Below are positions 27,600 to 37,299 of a stretch of DNA of 64,000 nucleotides, one piece after another. Below the pieces are notes generated by a model. The model was not told the DNA's origin. It worked only from the letters and a program-made list of their open reading frames with translations, and did not search any database. Within the stretch, counting starts at the first letter, position 1. Every line of letters starts with the position of its first letter. Both the position numbers and the translations under genes were made by a program. The stretch comes from an uncultured Eubacteriales bacterium (GTDB taxonomy: Bacteria > Bacillota > Clostridia > Oscillospirales > CAG-272). The stretch is taken from assembly GCA_949299535.1 (NCBI GenBank), contig CASGAQ010000005.1:23513-87512 (forward strand). Direction: 5' to 3'.

Positions 27600-28586
27600 A
27601 TGAAAGCAAAAAGAATAATATCCGCATTGCTCGCGGCAGTCGTTGTATGCTTTGCGCTCGTTTCCTGCGGAGGCAAAGAAGACATTGATACAGTCTCCGT
27701 CGGAGTAATAAGCGGGCCGACGGGCGTGGGCGCAGTCAGTCTTATGGAAAGCTCGGCAAACGGCGAAACCGAGGGCAAATACGATTTTACGCTTGCGGCA
27801 AATCAGGAGGACGCAAAAGCAAAATTTCTAAACGGAGAACTCGATATAGTAGCCATGCCGACAAATCTTGCCGCCTCCCTTTATGCAAAGGGCGAGGATA
27901 TAGTAGTCCTCACCGTAAATACATACGGCGTTCTCTATATCCTTGACGCCACAGGCGAAATAAAAGATATCTCCGACCTTTCCGGAAAGACGGTATATTC
28001 CACGGGACAAGGCTCCAACCCCGAATACATACTCAAATATGTGCTGAGTCAAAACAATGTTGAAAACGTGACCATAGAGTTTATGGACGACGCTTCCGCC
28101 ATATCCGCTTCAATGGTAAGCGGCAGTATTAAGATAGCCATGCTTCCTCAGCCTGTGGCAACATCGACGGTCATTCAGGCAAAGCAGGCAGGTCTGACGA
28201 TAAACACGGCACTTGATATGACTCAAGAATGGAATAAAATATCATCTGACAGCGCTCTTATGATGGGCTGCATGGTGACATCAAAAGAATTTATAAAATC
28301 CCATAAAGAAGAAGTCGAACTTTTTCTGAAGGAATACGGCGCTTCCATAAACGCGGTCATTTCCGATACCGAAACAGCAGCTTCTCTCTGCGAAAAGCAC
28401 GGAATAATCCCGAAAGCCGCTGTTGCCAAGCAGGCGATACCAAAATGCAACGTATGCTCTGTTACCGGCGAAGAAATGAAGACAAAACTTTCAGGTTATC
28501 TTTCCGTACTCTATGAGGCGAACGCAAAATCTATAGGCGGAGCGATGCCGTCCGACGATTTTTACTACACAGATTATGAAGGATAA
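27600..28586 (+). CDS. ABC transporter substrate-binding lipoprotein (NitT/TauT type)
   Basis: 328 aa, lipoprotein signal with LVSC lipobox near residue 23. The body (SVGVISGPTGVG..., GELDIVAMPTNLAASLYAKG, LSGKTVYSTGQGSNPEYILKYVL) follows the NMT1/SsuA-like periplasmic-binding fold. Substrate cannot be deduced; the family takes up nitrate, sulfonates, thiamine precursors and others. The start ATG is 1 nt after the regulator stop, and the gene overlaps the permease by 11 bp. Confidence 0.87.
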   Translation: MKAKRIISALLAAVVVCFALVSCGGKEDIDTVSVGVISGPTGVGAVSLMESSANGETEGKYDFTLAANQEDAKAKFLNGELDIVAMPTNLAASLYAKGEDIVVLTVNTYGVLYILDATGEIKDISDLSGKTVYSTGQGSNPEYILKYVLSQNNVENVTIEFMDDASAISASMVSGSIKIAMLPQPVATSTVIQAKQAGLTINTALDMTQEWNKISSDSALMMGCMVTSKEFIKSHKEEVELFLKEYGASINAVISDTETAASLCEKHGIIPKAAVAKQAIPKCNVCSVTGEEMKTKLSGYLSVLYEANAKSIGGAMPSDDFYYTDYEG

Positions 28587-29328
28587 GCTCATAAAAATAT
28601 CAAAGTACATTCTACTTGCCGTCTTTTGGTTGTCGGTGTGGCATATAATAAGCAGTGTCGTGGCGCGAGAGATACTTGTTCCCTCACCCTCTCGCACAGC
28701 GGAAGCGCTTTTATCGCTTGCCGAAACAAGTAAGTTTTGGAAAGCCGTCGGAGCTTCGCTTCTTAGGATATGCGCGGGATTTTTGATGGCAATAGCGGCA
28801 GGAAGCGCAGGCGCCGTTCTTTCGTACAGATTCAAATTTTTTCAGTTTGTTACATCACCTGTACTGACTCTGGTAAGAACGATACCGGTAGCTTCTTTTA
28901 TAATCCTTGCGCTTGTATGGATACAAACGAATTTTCTGCCTGTTTTCATCTCATTTTTCACCGTCACGCCTATAATATGGGACACGTTGCTCTCCGGAAT
29001 GAAAAATACGGACCCATATGCTCTGGAAGCCTCGTCTGTTGACGGAGCCGGCAAATGGTCGCAGATATTTTTTATCATAATACCGGGACTTTACCGTTCC
29101 TTCCTTTCGGCTTTTGTGACGGGACTTGGTTTCGCTTGGAAATCAGGCATTGCCGCGGAGATAATCTGCCGCCCGAAGACTTCTCTCGGCACAATGATCC
29201 AGGATGCAAAAACATATCTTGAATCCCCGGAGCTTTTCGCGCTCACAGGCACTGTCATACTGTTAAGTCTTGTAATAGAACGCCTAATCAAATATGTATG
29301 TATGCGACTTGCCGCCAAAGACGCTTAA
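28576..29328 (+). CDS. ABC transporter permease (SsuC/TauC type)
   Basis: 250 aa with about six membrane segments and the BPD inner-membrane signature EASSVDGAGKWSQIFFIIIPG, which contacts the ATPase. It pairs with the preceding binding protein. No ATPase gene follows: a terminator comes 38 bp later and the next gene is on the other strand. Confidence 0.9.
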   Translation: MKDKLIKISKYILLAVFWLSVWHIISSVVAREILVPSPSRTAEALLSLAETSKFWKAVGASLLRICAGFLMAIAAGSAGAVLSYRFKFFQFVTSPVLTLVRTIPVASFIILALVWIQTNFLPVFISFFTVTPIIWDTLLSGMKNTDPYALEASSVDGAGKWSQIFFIIIPGLYRSFLSAFVTGLGFAWKSGIAAEIICRPKTSLGTMIQDAKTYLESPELFALTGTVILLSLVIERLIKYVCMRLAAKDA

Positions 29329-29365
29329 AGTTTCTTTAAAGAATAAAAAAACATCTCATAACAGC

Positions 29366-29405
29366 AAAAGAACTCCGTATTATTTGTTCATACGGAGTTC
29401 TTTTG
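29366..29405. terminator. Bidirectional terminator
   Basis: AAAAGAACTCCGTA and TACGGAGTTCTTTT form a perfect stem between the convergent permease and polysaccharide deacetylase genes. Confidence 0.88.
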
Positions 29406-29423
29406 AATTATTTGCAAGAATGA

Positions 29424-30242
29424 TCAAAGTTCGACCGTCTGCGAAGCGCCGATCTTTATATTCTCGTCGCCGCAAGAAACCCAAACATCGGTATCGGTCG
29501 GATTATAGAGGATCTTACCGTTTGCAGACATACGAACGGACTTCATCGCATTGACATAGTCGTATATTTCCCCGTTCGTTGCAAACCAAACATCATGCTC
29601 AAGAGCCGAGAGCGTCTTGAGCGTTTCCTCAAATTCCTCCCATTTTACGGGCATATTGGCATTGTCAAATTCATAGCTGTGGCCCCAGATATAAAGAAGT
29701 GCGCCGGCACGCCACGGAGCCTTCTCAACATTGTACACAAAACGTCTTACAACCTCTGCCGATTCGTTGTGATGAGTCGTGGGATTCCATCTTGTAAAAT
29801 CAGTCGGAAGCGCAAAGCCGTTTATCTGTGAAGCCGTCGTTCTGCCGTATACAAGTCCCGCAGTCTTCATAGCGGTAAGTGTATCATCGGAAAAAGTGCC
29901 GAACGGATATGCGAATCCCCGAATTATCTGTCCCCATGCAGGTTCCATTATCTCTCTGTCCTTTATCATCTCATCATACTGCTCTTTTATAGCCATTTTT
30001 TCAAGATGAGGGTGAGAAAATGTATGCGCCGCTATCTCATGTCCCGCATATACTTCTTTTAGATTGCCGAGGTTTATGGGACTGTTCGGGTCGCTCAAGA
30101 CCTTTGACATAAGGTTGAATGTGCATTTCATACCGTATTTGCGGAATAGTTCCGCCAGACGTATATCCTGTGCACCGCCGTCGTCATAACTGAAAGTGCA
30201 GGCATATCTTTTGCCGTTCTGAAATCGGTCGAACAATATCAT
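29424..30242 (-). CDS. Polysaccharide deacetylase-family protein
   Basis: 272 aa, NodB-homology (carbohydrate esterase 4) fold. FSYDDGG gives the catalytic/metal Asp pair, HTFSHPH the two metal histidines, RGFAYPFG the third motif and LLYIWGHSYEF the C-terminal His. There is no signal peptide, so it may act in the cytoplasm or on an intracellular sugar; the family removes N-acetyl groups from chitin, peptidoglycan or other glycans. AAAGGAG precedes the ATG. Confidence 0.85.
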   Translation of the reverse strand: MILFDRFQNGKRYACTFSYDDGGAQDIRLAELFRKYGMKCTFNLMSKVLSDPNSPINLGNLKEVYAGHEIAAHTFSHPHLEKMAIKEQYDEMIKDREIMEPAWGQIIRGFAYPFGTFSDDTLTAMKTAGLVYGRTTASQINGFALPTDFTRWNPTTHHNESAEVVRRFVYNVEKAPWRAGALLYIWGHSYEFDNANMPVKWEEFEETLKTLSALEHDVWFATNGEIYDYVNAMKSVRMSANGKILYNPTDTDVWVSCGDENIKIGASQTVEL

Positions 30243-30281
30243 AGATAAAATCTCCTTTGTTGTTTTTTTGATTACAAATAC

Positions 30282-30309
30282 ATTCTAACACAAATGCGGC
30301 GATTTGCAA
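30282..30309 (-). promoter_or_regulatory. Candidate promoter for the deacetylase gene
   Basis: TTGCAA, 16-bp spacer, TAGAAT on the minus strand, 40 bp upstream of the start. Confidence 0.45.
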
Positions 30310-30329
30310 TAAAAACTTGAAAAAATCGC

Positions 30330-30358
30330 TTTACAAATAATGATTTTTATATTATTAT
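30330..30358 (+). promoter_or_regulatory. Candidate promoter for galE
   Basis: TTTACA, 17-bp spacer, TATTAT, 85 bp before galE. Confidence 0.55.
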
Positions 30359-30442
30359 ATTTTTATATTCCAGTTAAAATAAACGGTCAGGCAACGTTCC
30401 AAAAAGCGTAGACCAAAATTCATATTTTCGGAGGTCAATGAC

Positions 30443-31459
30443 ATGAAAATATTACTCACAGGCGGCGCGGGATACATCGGCTCACACACGGCGGTAGAGC
30501 TTATAAACGCCGGATTCGATATCGTGATATGCGATAACTTTTCAAACAGCAAACCCGAAGCCATCAAAAGAATAAAGAAGATAACGGGAAAGGAATTCCC
30601 CTTCTACGAAATAGACGTGGCAGACAAAGAAAAACTCGAAAAAGTATTCGCAGAAGAGGAAATCAGCACCGTCATCCATTTTGCCGGATATAAGGCAGTA
30701 GGCGAATCCGTAGAAAAACCCGTCGAATATTACAGAAACAATATCGACTCGACTCTCTCGCTTCTCGAAACGATGAAAAAATACGGCGTCAAGAATTTCA
30801 TATTCAGTTCCTCTGCAACGGTCTACGGCGCACCGGACGAAGTTCCGATAAAAGAAACAGCCGCAGTGGGCAGATGTACTAACCCTTACGGCTGGACAAA
30901 ATACATGATAGAGCGAATACTTGAAAGTGTTTGCATATCAGACAAAACGTTTTCCGTGGTTCTTCTCCGCTACTTTAACCCCGTCGGCGCTCATGAATCC
31001 GGACTTATCGGCGAGGATCCCAAGGGTATCCCCAACAACCTCATGCCCTATATCTCTCAGGTCGCTGTCGGCAAACTCAAGGAAGTCGGCGTATTCGGCA
31101 ACGACTATCCCACGAAAGACGGCACGGGCGTGCGCGACTATATCCATGTAGTTGATCTTGCAAAAGGTCATGTAGCCGCTGTTAAATACATCGAAAAGAA
31201 CGACGGTCTTGAAGTATTCAATCTCGGCACAAGCGTAGGATACAGCGTTCTCGATATGATCCACGCTTTCGAAGAAGCAAACTCCATAAAGATCCCATTC
31301 CGCATAAAAGAACGCCGTCCCGGCGATATCGCAGAATGCTTCGCAGACGCCTCAAAAGCAAAGGAAAAACTCGGTTGGCAGGCTGAACTCGGCGTTGTGG
31401 ATATGTGCCGTGACACATGGAAATGGCAGAAAAACAATCCGAACGGTTACTCCGACTGA
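30443..31459 (+). CDS. galE: UDP-glucose 4-epimerase
   Basis: Interconverts UDP-glucose and UDP-galactose. 338 aa extended-SDR protein: GGAGYIGSH NAD-binding motif at the N terminus, SSSATVYG catalytic Ser/Thr region, YGWTKYMIE catalytic Tyr/Lys, and RYFNPVGAHESG. GGAGGT precedes the ATG. It stands alone between its own promoter and terminator. Confidence 0.96.
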   Translation: MKILLTGGAGYIGSHTAVELINAGFDIVICDNFSNSKPEAIKRIKKITGKEFPFYEIDVADKEKLEKVFAEEEISTVIHFAGYKAVGESVEKPVEYYRNNIDSTLSLLETMKKYGVKNFIFSSSATVYGAPDEVPIKETAAVGRCTNPYGWTKYMIERILESVCISDKTFSVVLLRYFNPVGAHESGLIGEDPKGIPNNLMPYISQVAVGKLKEVGVFGNDYPTKDGTGVRDYIHVVDLAKGHVAAVKYIEKNDGLEVFNLGTSVGYSVLDMIHAFEEANSIKIPFRIKERRPGDIAECFADASKAKEKLGWQAELGVVDMCRDTWKWQKNNPNGYSD

Positions 31460-31470
31460 AAATAAAGCGC

Positions 31471-31507
31471 AAAAAAACAGGCATTTACAATGCCTGTTTT
31501 TTTGTTT
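31471..31507 (+). terminator. Terminator after galE
   Basis: AAACAGGCATT pairs with AATGCCTGTTT around a tiny loop, flanked by A and T runs, so it may also serve the convergent gene at 31536. Confidence 0.9.
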
Positions 31508-31535
31508 TATAAGCAGAGCGATATGATTTCATTTC

Positions 31536-32474
31536 TCAGTTGAGCGCCGCTTTGAGAACTTCAACATTTTTCTTCATAAGATCGATATACCCCACTCCTG
31601 CTTCAAAATCGTCTTTGGAAACGTTATGGCAGGCATGAAAACACATCTTTTTCGCGCCGGTAGCCTCGCAAATAGTATCGGCTATCTTGCCATCGGAAAG
31701 TTCAAGATAAAATACGACGGGAATCTTATCTTCTTTGACCTTGTTGATAAGGCTTGCAACCGTCGCACCGCTTGGCTCAGTTTCGCTTGAGCAGCCCGGG
31801 AACGCGGAATGATATTCAAGTCCATATGCTTTGGCAAAATATATCAGCGGGAAACGATCGCCGAACACTATCTCATTCCGCTTTCCGTTCGCAACTGTCT
31901 GTTTGAAAGCTTCGTCAAGCGAACTGAGTTCCGCATTATATGAAGCGAGATTGGCTTTGTATGTTTCTTCATTTTCGCTGTCTACCTTGCAGAGCGCGTC
32001 GGCTATCTTTTCGCATATCAGCATTGCATTTCGCGGATTTGTCCATACATGTTCATCGTATTCTCCGGCGTGCTCATGGTCATGGTCGTGACCTTCTTCC
32101 ATATAAAGCTCCTCGGTACAATCGATAAGCTTTATGACTATCATATCGGGATTGTCCGCGGAATCGAGTATCTCCTCCGCCCATACGTCGGATTCTCCGC
32201 CTACATATATGAAAATATCGCATTTGTTCACCGCGAGCATATCTTTCGGCGTCGGGTCATATGAATGGCTGTCCGCTCCGGGAGAAATCAGCATATCCAC
32301 GTCGGCGTTGTCTGCCGCGATGTTCCGCGCAAAATCGTACGAGGGAAATATGGTGGATACTATTTTTATATCCTTTTCCCCGCTGTCTCCGCCGCAGGAA
32401 CATAGCGGCACGGCGCACAGCAATATCATTGCCGCGGATAATATCTTTGCAATAATTCCGGTATTTTTTTTCAT
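31536..32474 (-). CDS. Zinc/manganese ABC transporter binding lipoprotein (ZnuA type)
   Basis: 312 aa from the ATG at 32474, with lipobox LCSC near residue 27. Cluster A-I metal-binding fold: IVSTIFPSYDF start, the GADSHSYDPTP metal His, a His/Asp/Glu-rich loop (HDHDHEHAGEYDEH) that is a mark of zinc receptors, and a second-lobe Asp/Glu site. The permease and ATPase of such a system are not next to it. Confidence 0.88.
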   Translation of the reverse strand: MKKNTGIIAKILSAAMILLCAVPLCSCGGDSGEKDIKIVSTIFPSYDFARNIAADNADVDMLISPGADSHSYDPTPKDMLAVNKCDIFIYVGGESDVWAEEILDSADNPDMIVIKLIDCTEELYMEEGHDHDHEHAGEYDEHVWTNPRNAMLICEKIADALCKVDSENEETYKANLASYNAELSSLDEAFKQTVANGKRNEIVFGDRFPLIYFAKAYGLEYHSAFPGCSSETEPSGATVASLINKVKEDKIPVVFYLELSDGKIADTICEATGAKKMCFHACHNVSKDDFEAGVGYIDLMKKNVEVLKAALN

Positions 32475-32597
32475 AGTAATACATATCACTTTCGTTTTTT
32501 ATTTGTCACTTTTAATATAATAACATATTTTGCGGCTTTTTCAATAAAGATAATAAAAATAAAATTTCCAAGCGCGCATTTTATCGAAAAAAAGCGG

Positions 32598-32626
32598 TTT
32601 ACTTTTTTGCTTCTATGTGATATACT
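32598..32626 (+). promoter_or_regulatory. Promoter for the ACT-DUF711 operon
   Basis: TTTACT, 17-bp spacer, TATACT, about 75 bp before the ACT-domain gene. Confidence 0.6.
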
Positions 32627-32699
32627 GATTTTGATATTGAATACAATAAATATTGAACAAAAACATTAAATCAACTATTAACGCGGAGGTTCTAAAAAT

Positions 32700-32969
32700 A
32701 TGAAAGCAGTTATTTCCGTAACAGGCAAAGACGGTGTCGGCATCGTTGCAAAAGTAAGCGCAAAATGCGCGCAGTACGGAGCAAATATCGTTGATATTTC
32801 CCAGACTGTTCTCGACGGATATTTTGTAATGATAATGATAACCGATGTGAGCGCACTCAGCGTTCAGTTCGGCGACTTTGTAGACGCAATGGCAAACTTC
32901 GGCAAAGAAAGCGGACTTCAGGTAAGCACGATGCACGAAGATATCTTCAACTCCATGCATAAAATCTGA
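32700..32969 (+). CDS. ACT-domain protein
   Basis: 89 aa, a single ACT domain (KAVISVTGKDGVGIVAKVSAKCAQYGANIVDISQ), the small-molecule-binding fold seen in amino-acid regulation. It matches the stand-alone ACT protein that pairs with DUF711 proteins across Firmicutes. ATG at 32700 with GGAGG upstream; the DUF711 gene follows by 18 bp. Confidence 0.9.
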   Translation: MKAVISVTGKDGVGIVAKVSAKCAQYGANIVDISQTVLDGYFVMIMITDVSALSVQFGDFVDAMANFGKESGLQVSTMHEDIFNSMHKI

Positions 32970-32987
32970 TTGAACCGAGGTAACATA

Positions 32988-34352
32988 ATGTCTATTTTAA
33001 CCACAAACGATATACGCGAAACGATCAACATGATCCAAAACGAAAATCTTGACGTTCGTACCATAACGATGGGCATCTCGCTCTACGACTGCGTTTCCGA
33101 CGATATCGACAGACTTTGCGACAACATCTACGACAAGATAACTCACAAAGCTGAAAATCTCGTCAAAACAGGCGAAAGCATAAGCAAAAAATACGGTATC
33201 CCGATAGTAAACAAGCGCGTTTCCGTAACGCCTATCGCTCTTATAGGCGGCAAAGCCGACAGCGACGGCTATGTAAAGATAGCAAAAACTCTTGACAGAG
33301 CCGCAAAAACACTCGGCATAAACTTTATAGGCGGTTTTTCCGCACTCGTCCAGAAAGGTATGTCCAACGGCAGCGAACAGCTTATAAAAGCTATCCCCCA
33401 GGCTCTCACAGAAACAGATTTTCTCTGCTCATCTCTCAATGTAGCTTCCACAAAAGCAGGTATCAACATGGACGCTATATATATGGCAGGTAAAGCCATT
33501 AAGGAGATGGCTTACCTGACCAAGGACAAAAACTCCATCGGCTGTGCGAAATTTGTCGTATTTGCAAACGCGCCAGAAGATAACCCGTTCATGGCAGGCG
33601 CGTTCCACGGCATAGGCGAACCCGAATGTGTCATCAACGTCGGCGTTTCCGGTCCCGGAGTCGTTGCCGCCGCCATCAAGCGCGCAGGAAACTGCGATTT
33701 CGGTACACTTGCCGACATCATCAAGAAAACAGCATATAAGATAACAAGCGTAGGTCAGCTCGTAGCAACAGACGCGGCTAAAGCGCTCAACACGCCTTTC
33801 GGTATCGTCGACCTCTCTCTTGCTCCCACTCCCGCCATCGGCGACTCTGTTGCACGCATACTTGAGAATATGGGGCTTGAGCGCTGCGGCACTCACGGCA
33901 CGACAGCAGCTTTGGCAATGCTCAACGACGCTGTCAAAAAAGGCGGCGTAATGGCAAGCTCCTCCGTCGGCGGACTTTCCGGTGCTTTCATACCGGTATC
34001 CGAAGACGAAGGTATGATCGAAGCTGCCGAATGCGGCGCTCTCACGCTCACCAAACTCGAAGCTATGACAGCTGTATGCTCGGTAGGACTTGATATGATA
34101 GCGATTCCCGGCGATACGCCGACAGAAACGATATGCGGTATCATCGCAGACGAAATAGCAATAGGCGTTGTAAACACAAAAACAACTGCGGCTCGTCTTA
34201 TACCCGCATACGGCAAAAAGGTCGGAGACAGCATAGACTTCGGCGGACTTCTCGGCACGGCTCCCATCATGGACATAAGCAAATACTCATGCAAAGATTT
34301 CATTCTTCGCGGCGGTCATATTCCCGCGCCCATGCACAGTCTTAAAAACTAA
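32988..34352 (+). CDS. DUF711/UPF0210 family protein
   Basis: 454 aa, start ATG at 32988 behind GAGGTAAC; a TTG six codons earlier lies nearer the previous stop and has no binding site. Nearly the whole length is the UPF0210 family ([54 protein letters not shown]). The family is related in fold to glycyl-radical enzymes, but I see no glycyl-radical loop and the biochemical role is not established. Operon with the ACT protein. Confidence 0.9.
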   Translation: MSILTTNDIRETINMIQNENLDVRTITMGISLYDCVSDDIDRLCDNIYDKITHKAENLVKTGESISKKYGIPIVNKRVSVTPIALIGGKADSDGYVKIAKTLDRAAKTLGINFIGGFSALVQKGMSNGSEQLIKAIPQALTETDFLCSSLNVASTKAGINMDAIYMAGKAIKEMAYLTKDKNSIGCAKFVVFANAPEDNPFMAGAFHGIGEPECVINVGVSGPGVVAAAIKRAGNCDFGTLADIIKKTAYKITSVGQLVATDAAKALNTPFGIVDLSLAPTPAIGDSVARILENMGLERCGTHGTTAALAMLNDAVKKGGVMASSSVGGLSGAFIPVSEDEGMIEAAECGALTLTKLEAMTAVCSVGLDMIAIPGDTPTETICGIIADEIAIGVVNTKTTAARLIPAYGKKVGDSIDFGGLLGTAPIMDISKYSCKDFILRGGHIPAPMHSLKN

Positions 34353-34373
34353 CATACAAAATCAAGAGGAAAA

Positions 34374-35414
34374 ATGAGCAACAATAACAAAGACAATCTT
34401 GGCAAAGACGTCGAAGACAGATTCGCCACTCTCGACATCGACGGCATAAACGATATTTATTATCAGCAAAATGAACCGTCGAAAAAGAAGCCTGAAAAGA
34501 AGCCTGAAAAGAAGCCTAAAAAGTTCCCCGGCAGCAATCCTGATTTTATAAAGATCTTGGTACTCGTCCTTACGGTGATCGTCGTCATAATGGCTATATA
34601 TACCGCAATTGTCGGCATTTTAGGTTCCGGTTTCGAACGGCAGACGACCGGTTCTTCCTCTGTCTTGACCGGAGTTACGGTAACGAGCACAACCATAACA
34701 GCTGAGTCGATAGTTAATGTTAGCTCACAAACAACGAAATTGCCGGAGATAACGACAGATAGAACGACAGAGATAACAACACAAGCCACAACAAGAGATC
34801 CAATCTACAATCCTGAGTATGAAAACGCAGTCATATTCATCGATGCGGGACACGGCGGATCGGATCCCGGTTCGCTTGACTCCAGCAAAAAATATTACGA
34901 ATCACATATAAACCTCGATGTTGCGCTTTTGGTTCAGAAAGAGCTTGAAAAACGAGGTCTCACCGTCATCATGTCGCGTACCTCAGACGTAAGCGTGGAA
35001 CTTGAAAGTCGCGCCGCACAGGCAAAAAAAGCAGGAGCCGATATGCTGGTATCGATCCACTGCAACTCTGCAGTGCCGGCGGCATACGGAACCAGAATAT
35101 ACTATACTGCCCGGAGCGTTACATATAACAAAACAAAGTTTGCCGCATATTTTGAGAAATCATTTGAAAAGATGGCAAAATCGTTCTCGGATATGAGGAA
35201 AGATGTTTTCGTACGTTCAGACGTAGAAGAGACAGGCGGAAAACTTGCCGTTCTCTGCAATACGAATATGCCGTCCGTTCTTATAGAGCTGGGCTTTATA
35301 ACAAATGAAAACGATCTTAAATTGCTGTTGAACGATAATTGGCAGCAAAGCGCTGCGAAATCTATCGCCGACGCCATAGAAAATGCTTACAACGCAGGTT
35401 TCTATGTAAAATGA
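34374..35414 (+). CDS. N-acetylmuramoyl-L-alanine amidase, membrane anchored
   Basis: Peptidoglycan hydrolase, 346 aa. A cytoplasmic N terminus with three KKPEKKP-type repeats, one transmembrane segment (IKILVLVLTVIVVIMAIYT, ~60-80), a Thr/Ser-rich linker, then an Amidase_3 domain. Zinc and catalytic residues are visible: DAGHGG (His), ESHINLDVA (Glu), SIHCNSA (His) and IELGFITN (Glu). It starts 21 bp after the DUF711 stop and may be in the same operon. Confidence 0.93.
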   Translation: MSNNNKDNLGKDVEDRFATLDIDGINDIYYQQNEPSKKKPEKKPEKKPKKFPGSNPDFIKILVLVLTVIVVIMAIYTAIVGILGSGFERQTTGSSSVLTGVTVTSTTITAESIVNVSSQTTKLPEITTDRTTEITTQATTRDPIYNPEYENAVIFIDAGHGGSDPGSLDSSKKYYESHINLDVALLVQKELEKRGLTVIMSRTSDVSVELESRAAQAKKAGADMLVSIHCNSAVPAAYGTRIYYTARSVTYNKTKFAAYFEKSFEKMAKSFSDMRKDVFVRSDVEETGGKLAVLCNTNMPSVLIELGFITNENDLKLLLNDNWQQSAAKSIADAIENAYNAGFYVK

Positions 35415-35460
35415 TCCGACACTGAGCTTCGGCGTTCCATCATATACGACGTTATGAAAA

Positions 35461-35498
35461 AAGCGTATACCGCAGAGCAGAAACTGCGGTATACGCTT
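35461..35498. terminator. Bidirectional terminator between amidase and dut genes
   Basis: AAGCGTATACCGCAG pairs perfectly with CTGCGGTATACGCTT; T-rich tails occur on both sides. Confidence 0.9.
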
Positions 35499-35520
35499 TA
35501 TTTTAAATCTAAAAGAAAAA

Positions 35521-35967
35521 TCATTTTTTTCCGGTAGAGCCGAAGCCTCCCTCTCCGCGGGCAGTATCGGAAAGAGATTGGCTTTCGGCAAAATCCGCAG
35601 TGAAATACGGTGCGAAAACCATCTGTGCGACTCTCTCTCCGTTTTCTATAACGACGTCGTCGCAGCCGTGATTGTGAAGACATACGATTATTTCTCCGCG
35701 GTAATCGGAATCTATAACCCCTACTTTGTTCGCAGGCGCGACGCCTCTCTTGCAAGCCATACCGCTTCGTGCATAGATAAGACCGACAACGCCCTCAGGT
35801 ATCTCAAGAGACAGTCCGGTGTGAACAAACGCGCTTTCGCCGGCGGGAATCGTCATTTTCTCGCTGCAGAGCGCATAAATGTCTGCTCCTGCGGAATACT
35901 TGGAACCGTATGTCGGCACTTTGGCATTTTCATCAAGCTTTTTAAATAAAACATTTATCTTTTTCAT
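35521..35967 (-). CDS. dut: dUTP diphosphatase
   Basis: Hydrolyses dUTP to dUMP, keeping uracil out of DNA. 148 aa, trimeric dUTPase family with all five motifs: AGADIYA, YARSGMA, GVIDSDYRGEI, ERVAQMVF and the C-terminal P-loop-like RGEGGFGSTGK. The ATG at 35967 has CGGAG upstream; an in-frame extension of 26 codons lacks a binding site. Confidence 0.97.
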   Translation of the reverse strand: MKKINVLFKKLDENAKVPTYGSKYSAGADIYALCSEKMTIPAGESAFVHTGLSLEIPEGVVGLIYARSGMACKRGVAPANKVGVIDSDYRGEIIVCLHNHGCDDVVIENGERVAQMVFAPYFTADFAESQSLSDTARGEGGFGSTGKK

Positions 35968-36016
35968 AACTAAAACTCCGAAAAAACTTACATAATAATA
36001 AGATAATATATTTTTA

Positions 36017-36045
36017 ATCTTACCATGCAGACGTAAAAAAATCAA
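36017..36045 (-). promoter_or_regulatory. Promoter for dut
   Basis: TTGATT, 17-bp spacer, TAAGAT on the minus strand about 50 bp before dut. Confidence 0.6.
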
Positions 36046-36071
36046 CCCCGTACAACAAAAGGAGAGCCGTT

Positions 36072-37199
36072 TTGAAAAAAATCATATCTGCTATTATCTT
36101 AGCATTATTTTCGATATCATTACCCTCATTTCCGAGTGTTCATGCTTCGCAAAGCAATGAAAAATTGTATATCGCCTTCGGAGATTCCATATCGGCAGGC
36201 TACGGCATAGAGAGCAAAGAGCTGACATATCCGGCAATTATTGCAGAAAAATATGCCCTGTCGCTCAATAATCTCGCCGAAAACGGAGCCACGAGCGCCG
36301 ATATGCTGATAACCATTGCAAATACGCCGGAAATAAAAAATGCAGAACTTATAACAATATCAGTCGGTGGAAACGACCTTATCGAAAACAGAAATATTTT
36401 CCTCGCTTATTCGCTTCGTGAAAATCTATGTCAAGCAGGATTTACGCAAAAAAAAGCAGAAAGTCTTATAAAAAGCGTCGAGCTTCCGGGACTTTTCAAC
36501 GGTACGAGCATAAATTTCGACACGATAGAAGCGGACATGGAGAGAGTATTCACGAATTTGAATGAAAATCTGTCAAATTCTATAAAGCTTATAAGAAGCC
36601 TGTCCGAGAATAGTGTAATAATACTGCAAACGCTTTACAATCCGTATCTTAACAATCCCGAATATAATATTTTCGGCTTTGACGTTGGCGTGCTCATAGA
36701 TGATTATATAGACAGCATAAACTCCGTATATTATGCTTTGCAGGCTGACGCGGACATGAATATTCTTATTGCAGACGTGGCAAGCGGCATGAACGGTAAC
36801 AGCGAGTATTTCTACACCTCTTGGGATTTCCACCCGACGAAAGCAGGTCATGCTTATATCGCAAAAATAGTAGGCGACGTTTACGGACAAGCCGCTCAAA
36901 CCTCCGCTTCGCCGCAGACGGAGCAGACGACCGATACTGTGCAAATTCAGACAACGGAACTGACCGGTCAAACAGAACAAACGAACAGTACAGAGCATAA
37001 GACGTCTTCGCCGCAAACCGTCATAAACTCATCAGAGGTCACACAGTATAAAGATACAACCATGACGAGCGGGCAAACGGAAGAAGAAACTCCGAATACC
37101 GAACCACGGCTTTCGCTCCCCGTAATTCTAACTTTCTCTGCGGTATCGGCTGTAATATTGTCCGTCTGCATTTTAATAGCGATAAAACGAAAAAAATAA
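36072..37199 (+). CDS. Secreted, membrane-anchored SGNH/GDSL hydrolase
   Basis: 375 aa starting at a TTG (36072) with AGGAGAG a few bases upstream. Signal peptide (~25 aa), then an SGNH esterase domain: AFGDSISAGYG (block I Ser), SVGGNDL (block III Asn), DFHPTKAGH (block V Asp/His). The C-terminal third is a Thr/Gln/Ser-rich linker followed by a transmembrane helix and a KRKK stop-transfer tail, so the enzyme should be displayed on the cell surface. Probable substrate class is lipids or acetylated glycans; not specified by sequence. Confidence 0.9.
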   Translation: MKKIISAIILALFSISLPSFPSVHASQSNEKLYIAFGDSISAGYGIESKELTYPAIIAEKYALSLNNLAENGATSADMLITIANTPEIKNAELITISVGGNDLIENRNIFLAYSLRENLCQAGFTQKKAESLIKSVELPGLFNGTSINFDTIEADMERVFTNLNENLSNSIKLIRSLSENSVIILQTLYNPYLNNPEYNIFGFDVGVLIDDYIDSINSVYYALQADADMNILIADVASGMNGNSEYFYTSWDFHPTKAGHAYIAKIVGDVYGQAAQTSASPQTEQTTDTVQIQTTELTGQTEQTNSTEHKTSSPQTVINSSEVTQYKDTTMTSGQTEEETPNTEPRLSLPVILTFSAVSAVILSVCILIAIKRKK

Positions 37200-37245
37200 A
37201 AGAAGAGCGCACGCTCTGCTATGCATCTTTAGCGGAGAAAACACG

Positions 37246-37281
37246 AACACCACCAAGGATTTTTCTTTGGTGGTGTTTTCT
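37246..37281 (+). terminator. Terminator after the SGNH hydrolase gene
   Basis: AACACCACCAA and TTGGTGGTGTT form an 11-bp stem with a 10-nt loop, followed by TTCT. Confidence 0.8.
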
Positions 37282-37299
37282 ATCGGTGGGAATATGCGA

